DNA from: Paraphaeosphaeria minitans
Taxonomy: Eukaryota > Ascomycota > Dothideomycetes > Pleosporales > Didymosphaeriaceae
Assembly: GCA_015832175.1 (NCBI GenBank)
Contig: WJXW01000003.1
Coordinates: 2,418,001 to 2,482,000 of the forward strand
Direction of reading: 5' to 3'
DNA length: 64,000 nt
The translations under genes and the position numbers were made by a program. A model generated the notes under the pieces. The model searched no databases and was not told the origin of the DNA. It was given only the letters and a program-made list of their open reading frames with translations. How positions within the stretch are numbered: position 1 is the stretch's first letter; every line of letters starts with the position of its first letter. This document shows positions 35,682 to 46,994 of the stretch, piece by piece.

Positions 35682-36784
35682 GATGAGGAGTGCTGAGCGC
35701 TATCCAAGCAGATGCGGAGAATATCGCTATCGCATGGATCTCTTGGGGCGGTCGGGGGCGTCAACCGCGAGTTGAATGGCGCAAACGAGCGGCGCGGGCA
35801 AGTGCAAAGGATAGCCTATGTCGCAGATTGCTGCGAGGGATGATGGAGATATCTTGAGGTCGGACACGAAAGGGATTAGGTGTCCCCGAGAGCTTACGAC
35901 GAGGCTGCAGGGATGAGCGCGAGGCGGAGCGTGGGCGTGGGCGCGGGTGCGGGCGCGGGCGGGATCTCAAAGACGGCGCGCGAACGGTGCCGAGACCACA
36001 CAAGACGGGGAAGTGCACACTGCACACGGGAATGACTGCGCAAGAGGATTTTGCTATGCGGCACAGAAGCTCAGGAAAAGCATGCGTGCATCGAGTTATA
36101 GACAAGGGCAGCGACCTACACTGGGAATTACGAGATCTTGTTCCAAGACATCCGGCAGCGAGGCGCCTGGACCGCCAATCAGGTGGGTCTTACCTTTCGG
36201 CTGCTGGCCTCTCCGCCTTGCAACGCGGGATCGAGCATCTCAAACCGCCTTGAAGCACGCGGGAGCGCGTTGCCTCTGTAACATCTCCTCATCGTTTGGG
36301 AGCCTGAGGTTGCGTATGCCTGTCCTGCCGATCCTGCCGTTATCTTAGTTCTTTTTTCGCCACCTGCCCGGTTCCCACCCCTATCCTTTGTATGCGCAAC
36401 TAGATCCTAACGCGAGAAGGCGCGCCGTCACTCACTCATGACGCTTCTTAAAGACTTCATATTGAGTTTTTTTTTGCTGTCCACTGGACCAAAAATGCTC
36501 GTTAGGCCTTTGCCTGATGTACGCATCTGTTCTTAGTCGACCACTCTGCGGGCTAGCTTACGTACCGCCCCTGCTCGGTGGCCGTCAACGGCTTTCACAT
36601 TGGTTTGAAGTCCATTCCTCGCATATGGACACCTTTACCAGAAACATCCGAACCTACCCGAACAGGTATTCTGTCGATATGCCGTTAAAGACTGTGTGTC
36701 ACAGTGGCGCAACCCCTTGCCTTTGCCCATGACATGAGTGCTTTCATACATAGGGGAAATGTGCAAGTGCCGTTCGACAGAACT
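35682..36784. other. Intergenic region upstream of KEX1
   Basis: Holds the KEX1 promoter and SFM1 3' flank. A GGGCGC/GCGGGC-rich tract lies near 35930-35965. No gene recognised. Confidence 0.5.
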
Positions 36785-37634
36785 TCACAAAAGGTCATCA
36801 AGTCCCTTAGCCGAGTCTTTGATAATCAACTCAATCATACCCTGCCCGATAAGTCAGCTTCCAGACTACTACCCGCGGGCCATGGTCTTACCTCCGGCAT
36901 AATAGGTTCTCCGTTTTCTCCCTTGACATATCGGAATGGCATCTGCGTGCTTTCGTTCTTGTTGATCTTGAGCTCGGGATGATCGAGATATGGGATTTTG
37001 TCAACAGCGACTGTCAGAGTTAGAGCCATCCGGCAACTTCGAGGGTACGCACGTACTTCTGTCCTGGACTACCATTCTCGTGACACGCACGGCAGTGTCG
37101 GTCGACATTTGAACAGGTCCGAGGCGGCGGCCTTGGTAGCCCTTCTTACGCAGCTCAGAGGTACGATCTACGGTGAATTCGTGTCAGCAGACTTGGGTGA
37201 CAGGGTCGCACATTGCGCACGCAGTGTGGCACCTACCCCGGGGTGGATCGTCGCCTTTGCAGTGTCAGCGATATTATAATCGAAGCAGGAGTATCTGCAC
37301 ACTCACCAAGGATGCCGCCGAAGAGGAACACGTCGAAGGTGTCACCATCCTCTGGGCCAAGGTCTTTGGCTGCTGCGGGGTCGAGTAGGCATACTTTGTC
37401 CTTGTTGGCGGCGTAGATGTCTTCAATGCTTCTTGTTTCCACATTCAGGCCTTTTGCTTGCTGCAGGTTGGCCGGCAGCTTCAGCGAGGTGGGGACTGAA
37501 GACAGCAAAAATTGTGCGCCAGTAGCGTGGCATTCAGAGGCAATGGCTGCATACTCGAGCGATGACCATGCCTCGAGCTCGTCATCCAAGTGCTCGACCA
37601 CGAAGGTCTTGCCGGGTGGCTTGACGTCTGCCAT
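36785..37634 (-). CDS. SFM1: Protein arginine methyltransferase SFM1 (SPOUT family)
   Basis: 210 residues, close to the yeast length. Exons 37307-37634, 37237-37254 (18 nt), 37057-37167, 36893-37010 and 36785-36842. In yeast Sfm1 is a SPOUT-fold SAM-dependent enzyme that methylates an arginine of ribosomal protein Rps3. Supporting blocks: FVVEHLDDELEAWSSLEY near the N-terminus, VCLLDPAAAKDLGPEDGDTF, FLFGGILGDDPPRDRTSELR (the SAM-binding knot region, spread over three exons), GPVQMSTDTAVRVTRMVV and IPYLDHPELK, then MPFRYVKGENGEPIMPEGM. No membrane or signal segment; cytosolic. The six-codon microexon is required to restore GDDPPR. Confidence 0.9.
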
Positions 37635-38987
37635 TTGAGAGGGTTTGTGGAATCTGCGCTGGCCTGCCTTTTCTCGATGTGGAGGAAGAAGTCAGGTGCA
37701 GCAATTGGCCAATCGCGTGACTACCAGGCTTGCAACATGTGGTTAGGCTGACTTTTTGGGTGTGACTACCACGGCGCCTCTGCAGCATCTCTTCGGTGGT
37801 AGACTATTGCTGCATGCAATGATGCGCAGGGCAACTGAGGCCACGCGACTACAATTGATGCTCAGCCAGTCTTGCGTGACGGATCCGCTCCGCGCAGCCA
37901 AAAATGTGAGGCGTATCTACAAGAGGTGTAGGTAGACGGCTGGCACAGCGAGTGAATGAATGAATGCATGTCTGTCTCGTGTGCTATCTACTGTGAGGCC
38001 TCGTAGGTATGTGGGGGCACGTCTCGACATGGGGCAGCGCAAGCACTTCCACGACACGACCAAGCTGGCCCCAGTTCGATCCACGGGCGAAGACCATCAT
38101 GACGAGACGCGTGACGTTGGCGTGGATTGGGCCGTGTCTTTGTACGGAAGTACTGCGACAATCGCCCATCGCCCATCGCCATCGCCCATGGACTACCGCA
38201 GCTGCCGTCCGTCGACGCTTAAAACGCTTGCAACCAGTACAGTCCCGCAGTCTCACTCCTCTTGCATCTGTGAGTGCATACTTACCACGCAGAATAAGCA
38301 ATAGCGTGACAACTGCTGCTGCCGGCGGCCCACTTGCTTGCTCCCTTACTTATTTGTTGCATTACCCCTCCTTCCAACACTTTCAGCAACGAACCACGCA
38401 TAGCACACCACCTGAACTCTTTGTCTGCCCGCGACAGACCGACTCTCACTCAGTCAGTACTGCCTGTTGCGTAATGCCTTGGCCAAGCCCACAAACTAAC
38501 GGTAGTAATGTACAGTCCGGTACGGTACAGCTAGCACAGCTGTGGGTGCGGCCCGATTGCACGGAGCCTCGGATCTTATCGTGGAGGGGTCCTTGTCCAC
38601 GAACACGAACGACACTCAAGCTTCACGTCATCGCCCGCTGTCCCGCGTCCCACTGTTAATTCTGAAACACAAGACTCCTACCTTTGCGAGTCTGAGCTGG
38701 CAGGCAACAGCAGCTACCGTGCCCGACCCCAGCCAAAATCCATTCGCCAATCGCACGCCGCCGCAGCGCTCGGAGCCCATAGCGACAAGACATTATTCAC
38801 CCTGTCCTTGTCCCTACCCCAGCAGCCCAACGAGCACCACACGAATCCAACTCCTTCCTGACGCCTGAGAAAGGAGATAAACACACCTTGCGCACTCTGC
38901 CTCGAGCACCGAGCAGCTTCCTCCACCCCTCCAGGCCCACGTCATCTGCATTCCGAACCTACTGCTCCCAGCAGATCGCCGCCCAAC
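37635..38987. other. Divergent intergenic region between SFM1 and IGO1
   Basis: A 1.35-kb bidirectional promoter region. It has short ATCGCCC-type repeats near 38158-38185. A long open frame on the plus strand (38009-38659) has no domain and looks like chance in GC-rich DNA. Confidence 0.5.
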
Positions 38988-39567
38988 ATGAACCCACACC
39001 AGCAAAACAAAGTGGACATCAGCGTACGTCACTGGCGCATCCCTTGCGCACCCTAACAGCTATAGGGGCTTCTTCCTACGCTGCATCACAGCAAGAAAAC
39101 ATGATCTCTAACGTTGCGACACAGAAGCTCTCCCCGGATGAGGCCCGTCTCTTCCGCCTCTACGGAAAACTGCCCAACAAGAAGGACCTGCTGCAGAACA
39201 AGTTGAAGGTAAACAGCCAATCCTCGAAGCGCCCCAGCACCGCTTGCTAACAGCTATCCTGCAGGAGCGCAAGTACTTTGACAGCGGCGACTACGCGCTC
39301 TCCAAGGCGGGCAAGGCCTCAGACATCGGCGTCACGTCCATCGGCCGCGAGCATCCCGTCCCCGAGAAAATCCCGCACATCGCGCCGCCTGCGCACAACA
39401 GCCAGAACGGTCAGACGCAGACGCAGAATGGCCAGGAGAAGGGTCACACCAGCGGCAGCCCTGTCAAGGAGAACACTTTTCTGCACCGCGAGACGAGCCT
39501 GAACCGGGAAACGTCGGCTGAGGACTTCGAGCGGGGCGACGATAAGGAGGACGCTGCTCAGGCATAG
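38988..39567 (+). CDS. IGO1: Endosulfine-family PP2A inhibitor (IGO1-like)
   Basis: 151 residues. Exons 38988-39023, 39092-39208 and 39265-39567. ENSA/ARPP-19 family protein. When phosphorylated by Greatwall/Rim15 it inhibits PP2A-B55, and in yeast it protects nutrient-regulated mRNAs on entry to quiescence. Core: LSPDEARLFRLYGKLPNKKDLLQNKLKERKYFDSGDYALSKAGK (described as positions 28-71), with the Greatwall-target Ser58 inside the invariant FDSGDY. The C-terminal half is Gln/Asn/Glu-rich and disordered, with Ser/Thr sites (GSPVKENTFLHRETS). Introns fall within the N-terminus and immediately before ERKYFDSGDY. The start is the only upstream ATG that splices in frame. Confidence 0.9.
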
Positions 39568-40481
39568 TCAGTCTATGGCTGCGTTCGAGTTCGGGTATTG
39601 TGAGTCACGTGATAGCCATGATCGCTAGTTGTGCTCATCTCAGCCAGTGTCGTCACAGTTTGGTCGATCTGCCTCCGTTTCGTCATGTACGACTGGTAAC
39701 AAAATACGGCCTCTGCCGCAGTGCAATCTGGTGTGCTCCGCCACGGCCCTGCTTTTCTTGGCGTCCAACGGCTGGGATCGGCGTTCTAGCTTGACTTGAC
39801 TTGCTTTACAGTGCAGTTGACAACTGTCCTGCTCAATCTGTCCATGCACACATTTTCCTTTGTTCACCAAATCAAGGTTGCTTAACGAATGGCCACCGTC
39901 TACACGTCTCCTTGCATGCAGCATGCGTTGGATCCAAGGACTAAGAATGGCAGCTGAATGTGGCGTGGCCGGACGAGGCGAGATTTACATTACTCTTCAT
40001 GTATAGTCACGTTTCACGGTGATGGGGTCGGAAACTGGGGTTTATCAAGGTAGATGGGAGATCTGTCGGTGCGATGCAACGGCTTTTGTTTGCGCCGGGG
40101 GCGCCTGTATAGGTATACAGACTGAATTGCTTACCATCATCTGTTGTATCTTGGCCATCTGGCTCAACTATCACTATCTTGTTCGTGAATTGCGTCAGAG
40201 TATATTCAGGGTGAATAAAGGCAGTAAACATGGAAATAAGTACTGTCACGTCGTTGAAGACAGTGGTTATTTGCCTTCTAGGAACTACTTGCATACTTTT
40301 AGATGACTCTGTTCCCCCTTCCGCCAGCTGGTGGTACGGTAGGAGGCCGTCTCATCATCCAATACCTGGCGGGAGACACAATCTTACGTACCTTCGCTAT
40401 CTTGAAGACACTGTTTGAGAAGGCACGACGTGCCCAGATCTTTCGTCTCACCCTCATCAGGCATCCCTGAGATGCTCTTCC
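39568..40481. other. Convergent intergenic region, IGO1/SKI8
   Basis: 3' flanks of two genes facing each other. GTCACGTGAT at 39604. A 95-codon minus-strand open frame (40007-40294) has no recognisable domain. Nothing else supported. Confidence 0.5.
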
Positions 40482-41697
40482 TCAGCCTGCAGCCTCCCTG
40501 TAAAAGCTGATAGCATTGTTTCCTCCTCCCAGCGCAAACATCTCGCTCCGGGTGGTCTTGGGCAGCCACTTTGCGGTCCACAGTGGCTTGTCTCCGTGCG
40601 AGTGCGTGGCGACGCATTGACGAGTCTCGATGCGCCAGATTTTTGCTTTCCCATCGTGGGACCTGGGAACAGTCAGTTCCAGTTTCGTAATGGGATGCTA
40701 GCCTCCAAGAGACCCTTGTAGGGCCTTGTTCAAGCGCATGTAGGGGGGTTCCATAGATCAATCACGCACCCTGAAAGTAGATACTCGCCCGTATCGCTCC
40801 AGTCGAGCGTAAGCACCCAGCCGCCATGGCCCGCAAGGTTTGCTATCTGCTCGCCCGACTTGACGTCGTACAACGCGATGGTTCTGGAGTCACCGGCTGC
40901 TGCCAGTAATGTCGTGCTGGGCGAGAAGGCCACGCTGCGCACTGGCTTGACGAGACCGGCGAGGGAGTGTGTCAAGCGGCCTGTGTCGTTGTCGAAGACG
41001 TAGATGGAGCCGTTTTCGTGGCCGGAAGCCGTGAAGCGTCCGTCTCGGCTCTATTTGCTTGCTTAACGGAAAGGTCTGGCGAGGGATGTGAATGCCTACC
41101 AAATCGACGCACATGCCGAAGCTCCCTTTCGTCTCGTAGTCGCGGATCTTTGGCTTGCATTCCTCAGCCAGACTCCACACGTTGATCTTGCCATTGATGC
41201 TGCTGCTCGCGAGGTATTTTCCGTCAGCGCTGAGCGCGATCGCCCACACATCACCTGCTTTCAGCTGATCTGAATATGTCAATATCTGTGCTCCCCGCAC
41301 CCCGAAGCCATTGATGTGTACAAAAAGGCTCAGGCGTACCTACCGCTGATCTCGCCATCCGCCTTCCATGTGCCGTCTTCACTTTCGCTCCATATCTTGA
41401 CTTTGCCCTCGAAACCTGTGCTCGCGGCGCGTCGTGCTTCCCTTGCAGTGGCTAGGTGGTGGATGCCTAGTGGGTGTACGCCTTCGAGGGACTGCAGAAG
41501 AGGGAAGTCGGTTTGTGTGGTGTCGTGGATGTGTATCGTTGATGAGCCGCTTGCTGAGAGGATCGATTTGGTTGTAGGTGCGAGAGCAAACACATCGGAC
41601 GGGTGCGCATCGGGTAGCATGTGGAGTGTGAGGTATTGTTTCGACTATTTGCAATCAGCTTTACGCATTCATATTTGGGTGGGGAAAGAGCTACCAT
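40482..41697 (-). CDS. SKI8: SKI8/Rec14 WD40 protein
   Basis: 311 residues. Exons 41695-41697 (start codon alone), 41344-41644, 41100-41269, 40770-41050 and 40482-40662. WD40 propeller subunit of the Ski complex, which feeds mRNA to the cytoplasmic exosome; in meiosis the same protein can assist Spo11. After splicing, the start reads MSKQYLTLHMLPDAHPSDVF, matching the family. WD-type blades are visible: STIHIHDT, GKVKIWSES, GKINVWSLAEE, GSIYVFDNDTG, VRSVAFSPSTTLLAAAGDSR, VLTLDWSDTGEYLLSGSHDG and KAKIWRIE. The protein ends ISFYREAAG. It is divergently arranged with guanylate kinase, and the 471 bp between the start codons must hold both promoters. Confidence 0.9.
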
Positions 41698-42168
41698 TGT
41701 GAGGGAGGCTGCCGGCTCAACGGGCCTAATGGCAGATATGGGCACCCCAGGATTATTTCGCAATAACAGAAAATGACAAATTCTGGTCGTTGAAGGGGCG
41801 AATGTTGTATGGCAAGCAAAAGTAAACGTCACTGCAGACGCGAAAACGCGATGTCACCAGCCCACCAAGCTGTCGCTCGGTGCCCCGCCATCGCGCCCAG
41901 TGGGACCCTTGCTGCAACCCTCACCGCCAATCACAGCCCAAAACCCCCCGACCACAATCCGAATGTTTCCCCGATGCCATTGATTCTATCCCGCACCGCC
42001 AGAGTCACTCCCAGCCGCTGCCTTCGACTCCAGCTCCTCGCCCACCGACCTCCCAGTCACACCGGCCTGACTCACGCCTCCCTGGCCACCCCCTTCCAGC
42101 CCAAATACAGCCAGCAACTACCCGCAAGCTTCACCACGCGAGCTCTATTCTCAGCACACACACACACC
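41698..42168. promoter_or_regulatory. Bidirectional promoter SKI8/GUK1 with possible upstream GUK1 coding
   Basis: 471 bp separate the start codons of two divergent genes. The guanylate kinase reading frame is open across most of it, with upstream in-frame ATGs at 41809 and 41974, so part may be translated as an N-terminal extension (see findings). Confidence 0.55.
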
Positions 42169-42829
42169 ATGGCGCCCACCAACACCTCCGCAATCTCTTC
42201 ACACCGCCCCATCGTCATCAGCGGGCCCTCGGGCTCCGGCAAGTCCACGATGTTGAAGCGCCTCTTCGACGAGTACCCAGGCAAGTTCGGCTTCAGCGTC
42301 TCGCATACGACGCGCTCGCCGCGCGCGGGCGAGGAGAACGGCCGCGACTACAACTTCGTGAGCAAGGGGGACTTCCTGGACCTCGTGGAGAAGAAGGGGT
42401 TCGTGGAGCATGCGCAGTTTGGCGGTAACCATTACGGCACGAGCATCAAGGCGGTGGAGGATATCGCGGAGAAGGGACAGGTCTGCATTCTGGATATTGA
42501 GATGGAGGTATGTCTACGGCTACGTGCGTGGAGTGAATGGCAGAGAGTTAACAAGGGAACAGGGCGTCAAGCAGGTCGCGAACCACCCTGCTTTTCCCAA
42601 ACCGCGGTTTCTTTTCCTTTCGCCGCCGTCCAAGGAGGTGCTCGAGCAGAGACTGAGGGGCCGAGGAACGGACAAGGAGGAGGCCATCTTGAAAAGACTC
42701 AAGCAGGCTGAGGCCGAGATGGACTTTGCCAAGAGCCCAGAGGCGCCTCATGAGAAAATCATTGTGAACGATGACCTAGAGAAGGCATACAAGGAGGTCA
42801 AGGAGTTCATCGTGGGCGCGGATGCTTGA
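42169..42829 (+). CDS. GUK1: Guanylate kinase
   Basis: 201 residues. Exons 42169-42507 and 42563-42829. Phosphorylates GMP to GDP with ATP, an essential step in guanine nucleotide supply. P-loop at 19-27 (GPSGSGKST), GMP-binding segment [33 protein letters not shown], the [14 protein letters not shown] block formed across the splice, and the lid [17 protein letters not shown]. Length matches cytosolic Guk1. The ATG at 42169 is in strong context (CACCATGGCG). The frame is open upstream to 41809, and the region from the ATG at 41974 encodes a basic, Ser/Thr/Leu-rich leader that could target mitochondria. Confidence 0.95.
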
Positions 42830-44122
42830 GCTATCAGCAGCTGCGTTACTTTCCTGCGTGGAAATGACTTGCAACATGGCTGGGAATAGTACGTGCAATT
42901 TGACAGATGAGATACCACACCACGACAGTAGAGCAATAAGAAACAACTAGATATTCGACGGCGAAAGTGTAACATTGCTACCTGCAAATACGCAACTAGC
43001 TAGCCATGATGTTCATCAGATACCGTCGTAGTAATATTCGCCATCGGCCGCCCTACCGCTTAGGGATTCAGGCAGCCTCAGTGCTTGACTCTATTACTTT
43101 TGATCTCATCACCTGAACATGGCTGAAAGAACCTGGCTTGTTCGACCAAGCAGCGGAGCAGCAGAGCGATTCACTGTCCTCAGATCCGTAAAATGGTGAA
43201 CACCCCTCGCGTCGAGAATAAGCCCCATTGAGTTACCCATCCGCATCTCCAACAGGTTGGAGGTGAGGCCGAGCAATCGCATAGCCATAAACTGGACGAG
43301 AGAACCCTCCAAGCCACCATCGCGCCCTCAAGCTCCTGTCCCTCCTCCTAGCTTCTCAAACCGTCGGCGGCATGCTTCGGAAACCAGCGGACTCGTATCG
43401 TCGTCCAGGTGCCAGCTCCTCCACATGGGCCTCAAGCACAAGGGAGTGAAGAGTGCATACGGGCGCATGAGCCAAGCAGATGTTGATGTGGGGAGGCCGC
43501 GCTTCTATGGCGGTTCGTTGCTGAAAGTGCGGATCGTTAGACCCGATGTCCGGGGACTTTCTCCCAAAGCATGCGTAGCGGAGGCATCCGTTGAGAGATG
43601 CTCTGTATGTGTGCTTCGTTGCGATTCTTCGAGCGGGGGGTGTTGAGGAAGAGATTGCCCGGCGCCAAACTTGAGGTTTTATGGTTCAAACCCGGGCCGT
43701 CAGTTTCGCCGCACGGCCGTTGGCGCTAGGCAGGAAGCGGCTGGTGCCTTGCAGCTGCCTCCGCGAAAGCTGCGTCTTGGCGGTCTCTGAGAGCTTCTTT
43801 CACGCGTCTTCGTAGATCGCATAAAGACAAGGTGCGACCGTAGCGCTGTTTACTTTCTCCACGAGCCTGCCCCAATTTCTCGAGAGCTTCCCCCGCTGCA
43901 ACCACACGTACACCGCGACACTGCCCAGGCGCATAACTTCAACTTTTGACACCAGCGGGCAAAGCTGCAAGCGGCGCAATATCATCCCGGTAAGTTAACG
44001 TGTTGGAACAAGGTCTCGCCGTTTGATTTGGGAATCGCTCAGGTTATCACCCTCACCAAACAGGCCGCCTGTGACCTTGGAGAAACTAAGCGTCTAACAT
44101 AAACGCAGTAGTTGCGATCGCG
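42830..44122. other. Intergenic region between GUK1 and RAE1
   Basis: 1.3 kb without a gene I can support. An open frame at 43257-43646 (+) overlaps others and has no domain. Confidence 0.5.
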
Positions 44123-45333
44123 ATGGCGCTCTTTGGCAGCTCAGCGCCCGCCGCTACCTCCACCACCGGTGATATCAGCAAGGATGTCGAAGTCAAGGAT
44201 GGAATGCCCACGGATAGTATCTCCGACCTGAGCTTCTCGCCCACGCACGATTTCCTCGCAATGACTTCCTGGGATAAGAGCATCACCATCTACGAAGTGA
44301 ACAACAATGGCGCCCAGGGAAAGTGGAAGGGAACGTGCAAGACGCAGCAGGGAAAGGAGGAGATTCCGCTTTGCTTGGCATGGTCGAATGTGAGTAGCTC
44401 CTGAGGCTTCATTTCATATTAATACTCACCAAAGTCTAGGATGGCACAAAGATCGCAGCCGGTGGAGCAGACGGTACCATTTTCTACTACGACCTTGCTT
44501 CCGCAAATCCTGGGGAACTCAACCCAACTGCCACCTGGCAACCGCATTCGCTCGGCATTAAGGGAATCCGCTGGTTCACATACCAGGGCAAGCAGGTCCT
44601 GATTACCGGCTCCTGGGACAAGACGGTCAAATACTTCGATCTGAGCGCAGCAGACCCCACACAGCCCATGGGAGTCCTGCAGACCCAAGAACGCGTCTAC
44701 AGCATGGACGTCAAAAACAACCAATTGCTTGTGATTGCGACCGCTGAGCGCCACATCCACATCGTCAACCTACAAGATCCGGCTAAGATCCACAAGACCA
44801 TCTCAAGTCCGCTCAAGTGGCAGACTCGGGTGGTGAGCTGCTTCAGTGACGCTTCGGGCTTCGCTGTGGGCTCGATCGAAGGCCGATGCGCAATTCAGTA
44901 TGTTGATGACAGCAACACCAGGTATGTCATACAGATAACTGCCAGTGATAACAGCTAACCCCTCTCCAGCCTCAACTTTTCCTTCAAGTGCCACCGCCAG
45001 CAAGACCCCTCTAACCGCGACGTTGCGCGTGTCTACTCAGTCAATGCCATCTCCTTCCATCCCATACACGGCACCTTTAGCACCGCAGGCTCGGACGGCA
45101 CCTTCCACTTCTGGGACAAGGACGCCAAGCACCGCCTCAAGGGCTACCCGGACGTCGGCGGCTCCATCACCGCCACCGCCTTCAACAAAGACGGCAACAT
45201 CTTCGCGTACGCCGTCAGCTATGACTGGAGCAAGGGCTACGCCGCCTCTGTGCCCGGCCAGAAGCTGCAGGTCAAGCTGCACCCCATCATAGGTGATGAA
45301 TGCAAGCCTCGGCCCGGCAGCAAGAAGCGGTAG
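44123..45333 (+). CDS. RAE1: mRNA export factor RAE1/GLE2, WD40
   Basis: 370 residues. Exons 44123-44389, 44440-44921 and 44970-45333. Propeller protein that docks at the nuclear pore on Nup98-type GLEBS motifs and supports mRNA export. The N-terminus (MALFGSSAPAATSTTGDISK) is the usual short tail. Blades contain DSISDLSFSPTHDFLAMTSWD, IAAGGADGTIFYYDL, VLITGSWDKTVKYFDL, the Rae1-typical ERVYSMDVKNNQLLVIATAE, GSIEGRCAIQYVDD, FKCHRQ and HPIHGTFSTAGSDGTFHFWD. The conserved C-terminal block is NIFAYAVSYDWSKGY and the end is PRPGSKKR. Full length, no anomalies. CRM1 lies on the same strand 1.7 kb downstream. Confidence 0.95.
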
Positions 45334-46994
45334 GAAGTTTAATAGGCGGTGGAGCTTTGGAAGTGCGGAATGGTTGTCTCAGAAAGGAGGTTTGTTTCTG
45401 AAAGAAACAAGAGATGGGGAGGACAGAAGGGATGTGTTGACTCTGCATTAGCGGGCGAGGGGTTCTCTTGGCGTTCGTCGTTCGTGTGTTCACGTACCGG
45501 ATCTTGGATCTTGCCTAAGGGCTGGACGGTAGGTACAGGATGGGCCGGGTTATCTAAGTAGCAACGGAATGGATTGGGATCTTCATCTTGGATTGCGCTG
45601 CGAGGTGTGATGTGATGTATGAGGTGAGGCGAAGATGCGTGTAAAGGTCAGTACAATTGGCCTTCCGTGTTGCCTACGTTGTGGTAGCACAATACACTCA
45701 GACTTTGATCCTGTCGCTGTATGTGCCTGGTGCACAGATACAGCAAGCGATATATGTTCGGTCTGTCTGCCTTAACAAATCGTGTATTTTGCAAACACTC
45801 CAGAACGTCGAATTACAACCAACGATCCAGAAGTTCGATTTGGAATACCCATCAAACTACCTATATTAGGGACGGAACCACACCGCACCCAACCTTGGAC
45901 ATATCCCCATAGTATCACCCCACCGCCTTTCCCAACAATTCGAGTCGAAAGAGCTGCTGAAGAGGGGGAGTCGGAGGCCCAAACGAATGGAAATCTCGCG
46001 CTTGTTGAGCGCTGTGACGCAGAAGGCTAAAGTGTAGGAGGAGCGCCATGGGAAATGGGTGTATGGTGCGTGTTCTTGTTTAGTATGTGACGTATATTGA
46101 GTGGCAGTGTTTCATTTGTTCAGCAGAGAATTAGAGAATGTGCTGAGGGCTGGGTATTTGTGCTTGAGGTGCTTCATCATGCGCCGGGTACTGGAGCGTA
46201 TGGACGTCTGAAGGCAGGGACACTGAATAGCAACCTTCAACACGTGCAAGCAGTCATAGATTAACGATGATTGCTATACTATTCGCGCAGACCAGGTCCC
46301 AGTTGCAGTATTGTTGTCCCATGATCCATGAGCAGTTTGCGTTTGTTCTTCGAGGCGGCTCAACTGAGACGTCTGCGCTATGGTACCTAGGCTTTGAGAC
46401 ATCCAGAAGAGGCGGTGACGTCGATCATGTCAATGTAAGGTTGTCCGCAGCTACAGAGATTTGAGTTTGGAAAAGGAGTACGGGTGCCATGAAGGGATCC
46501 TCAACACGTATAACAATTGCGGCGGTTCCACCCCTGCACACTCACGAGAGAGTTGCCGGAGCTGTGGAGAAGGAGCGGAGCCGAAAGCAGCTAGCGCGTC
46601 GCGTTGTCGACCGGGCGCTGCAGCTTCAGAAGGCAGCCCACCTTGTCGCCCTCGTCGTCCGCGCGCAAACTTTTTGACACACAATATCGGGACCTGTAGC
46701 GTTTTCGTCACCTTTTCCTCACCGCCAAGCTCCTCAAGCTACACGTCGTGCCCACTGACGCCGCTCGTCGCAGCCGCCGCCGCACCGTCCTGCCCCACTA
46801 TCGTCTTTGCATCGACACAAGGCATCTAACAAGACCGCGTCCCTCCCCTCCGCCGACCGCTCGCCGGCACCTCACTCTCCCTTCTACCTCGCACGTGTAC
46901 AACTGCCCCCCCCCCCCCCCCCCCCCCCCGCCACCGAGAGAGGGAAGACACCACCTGGAAAGCTGCCTGGGAGCTCGTCCCGCGCGCAGCCAAC
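45334..46994. other. Intergenic region and CRM1 leader
   Basis: No gene recognised. The last 250 bp are pyrimidine-rich, as usual just upstream of a highly expressed fungal gene, and contain a 24-base C homopolymer (separate entry). Confidence 0.5.
46906..46929 (+). repeat. Poly-C tract (24 consecutive C)
   Basis: An uninterrupted run of 24 C lies 66-89 bp before the CRM1 start codon, probably in the 5' leader. The opposite strand is G24. The length may be affected by sequencing slippage. Confidence 0.85.
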
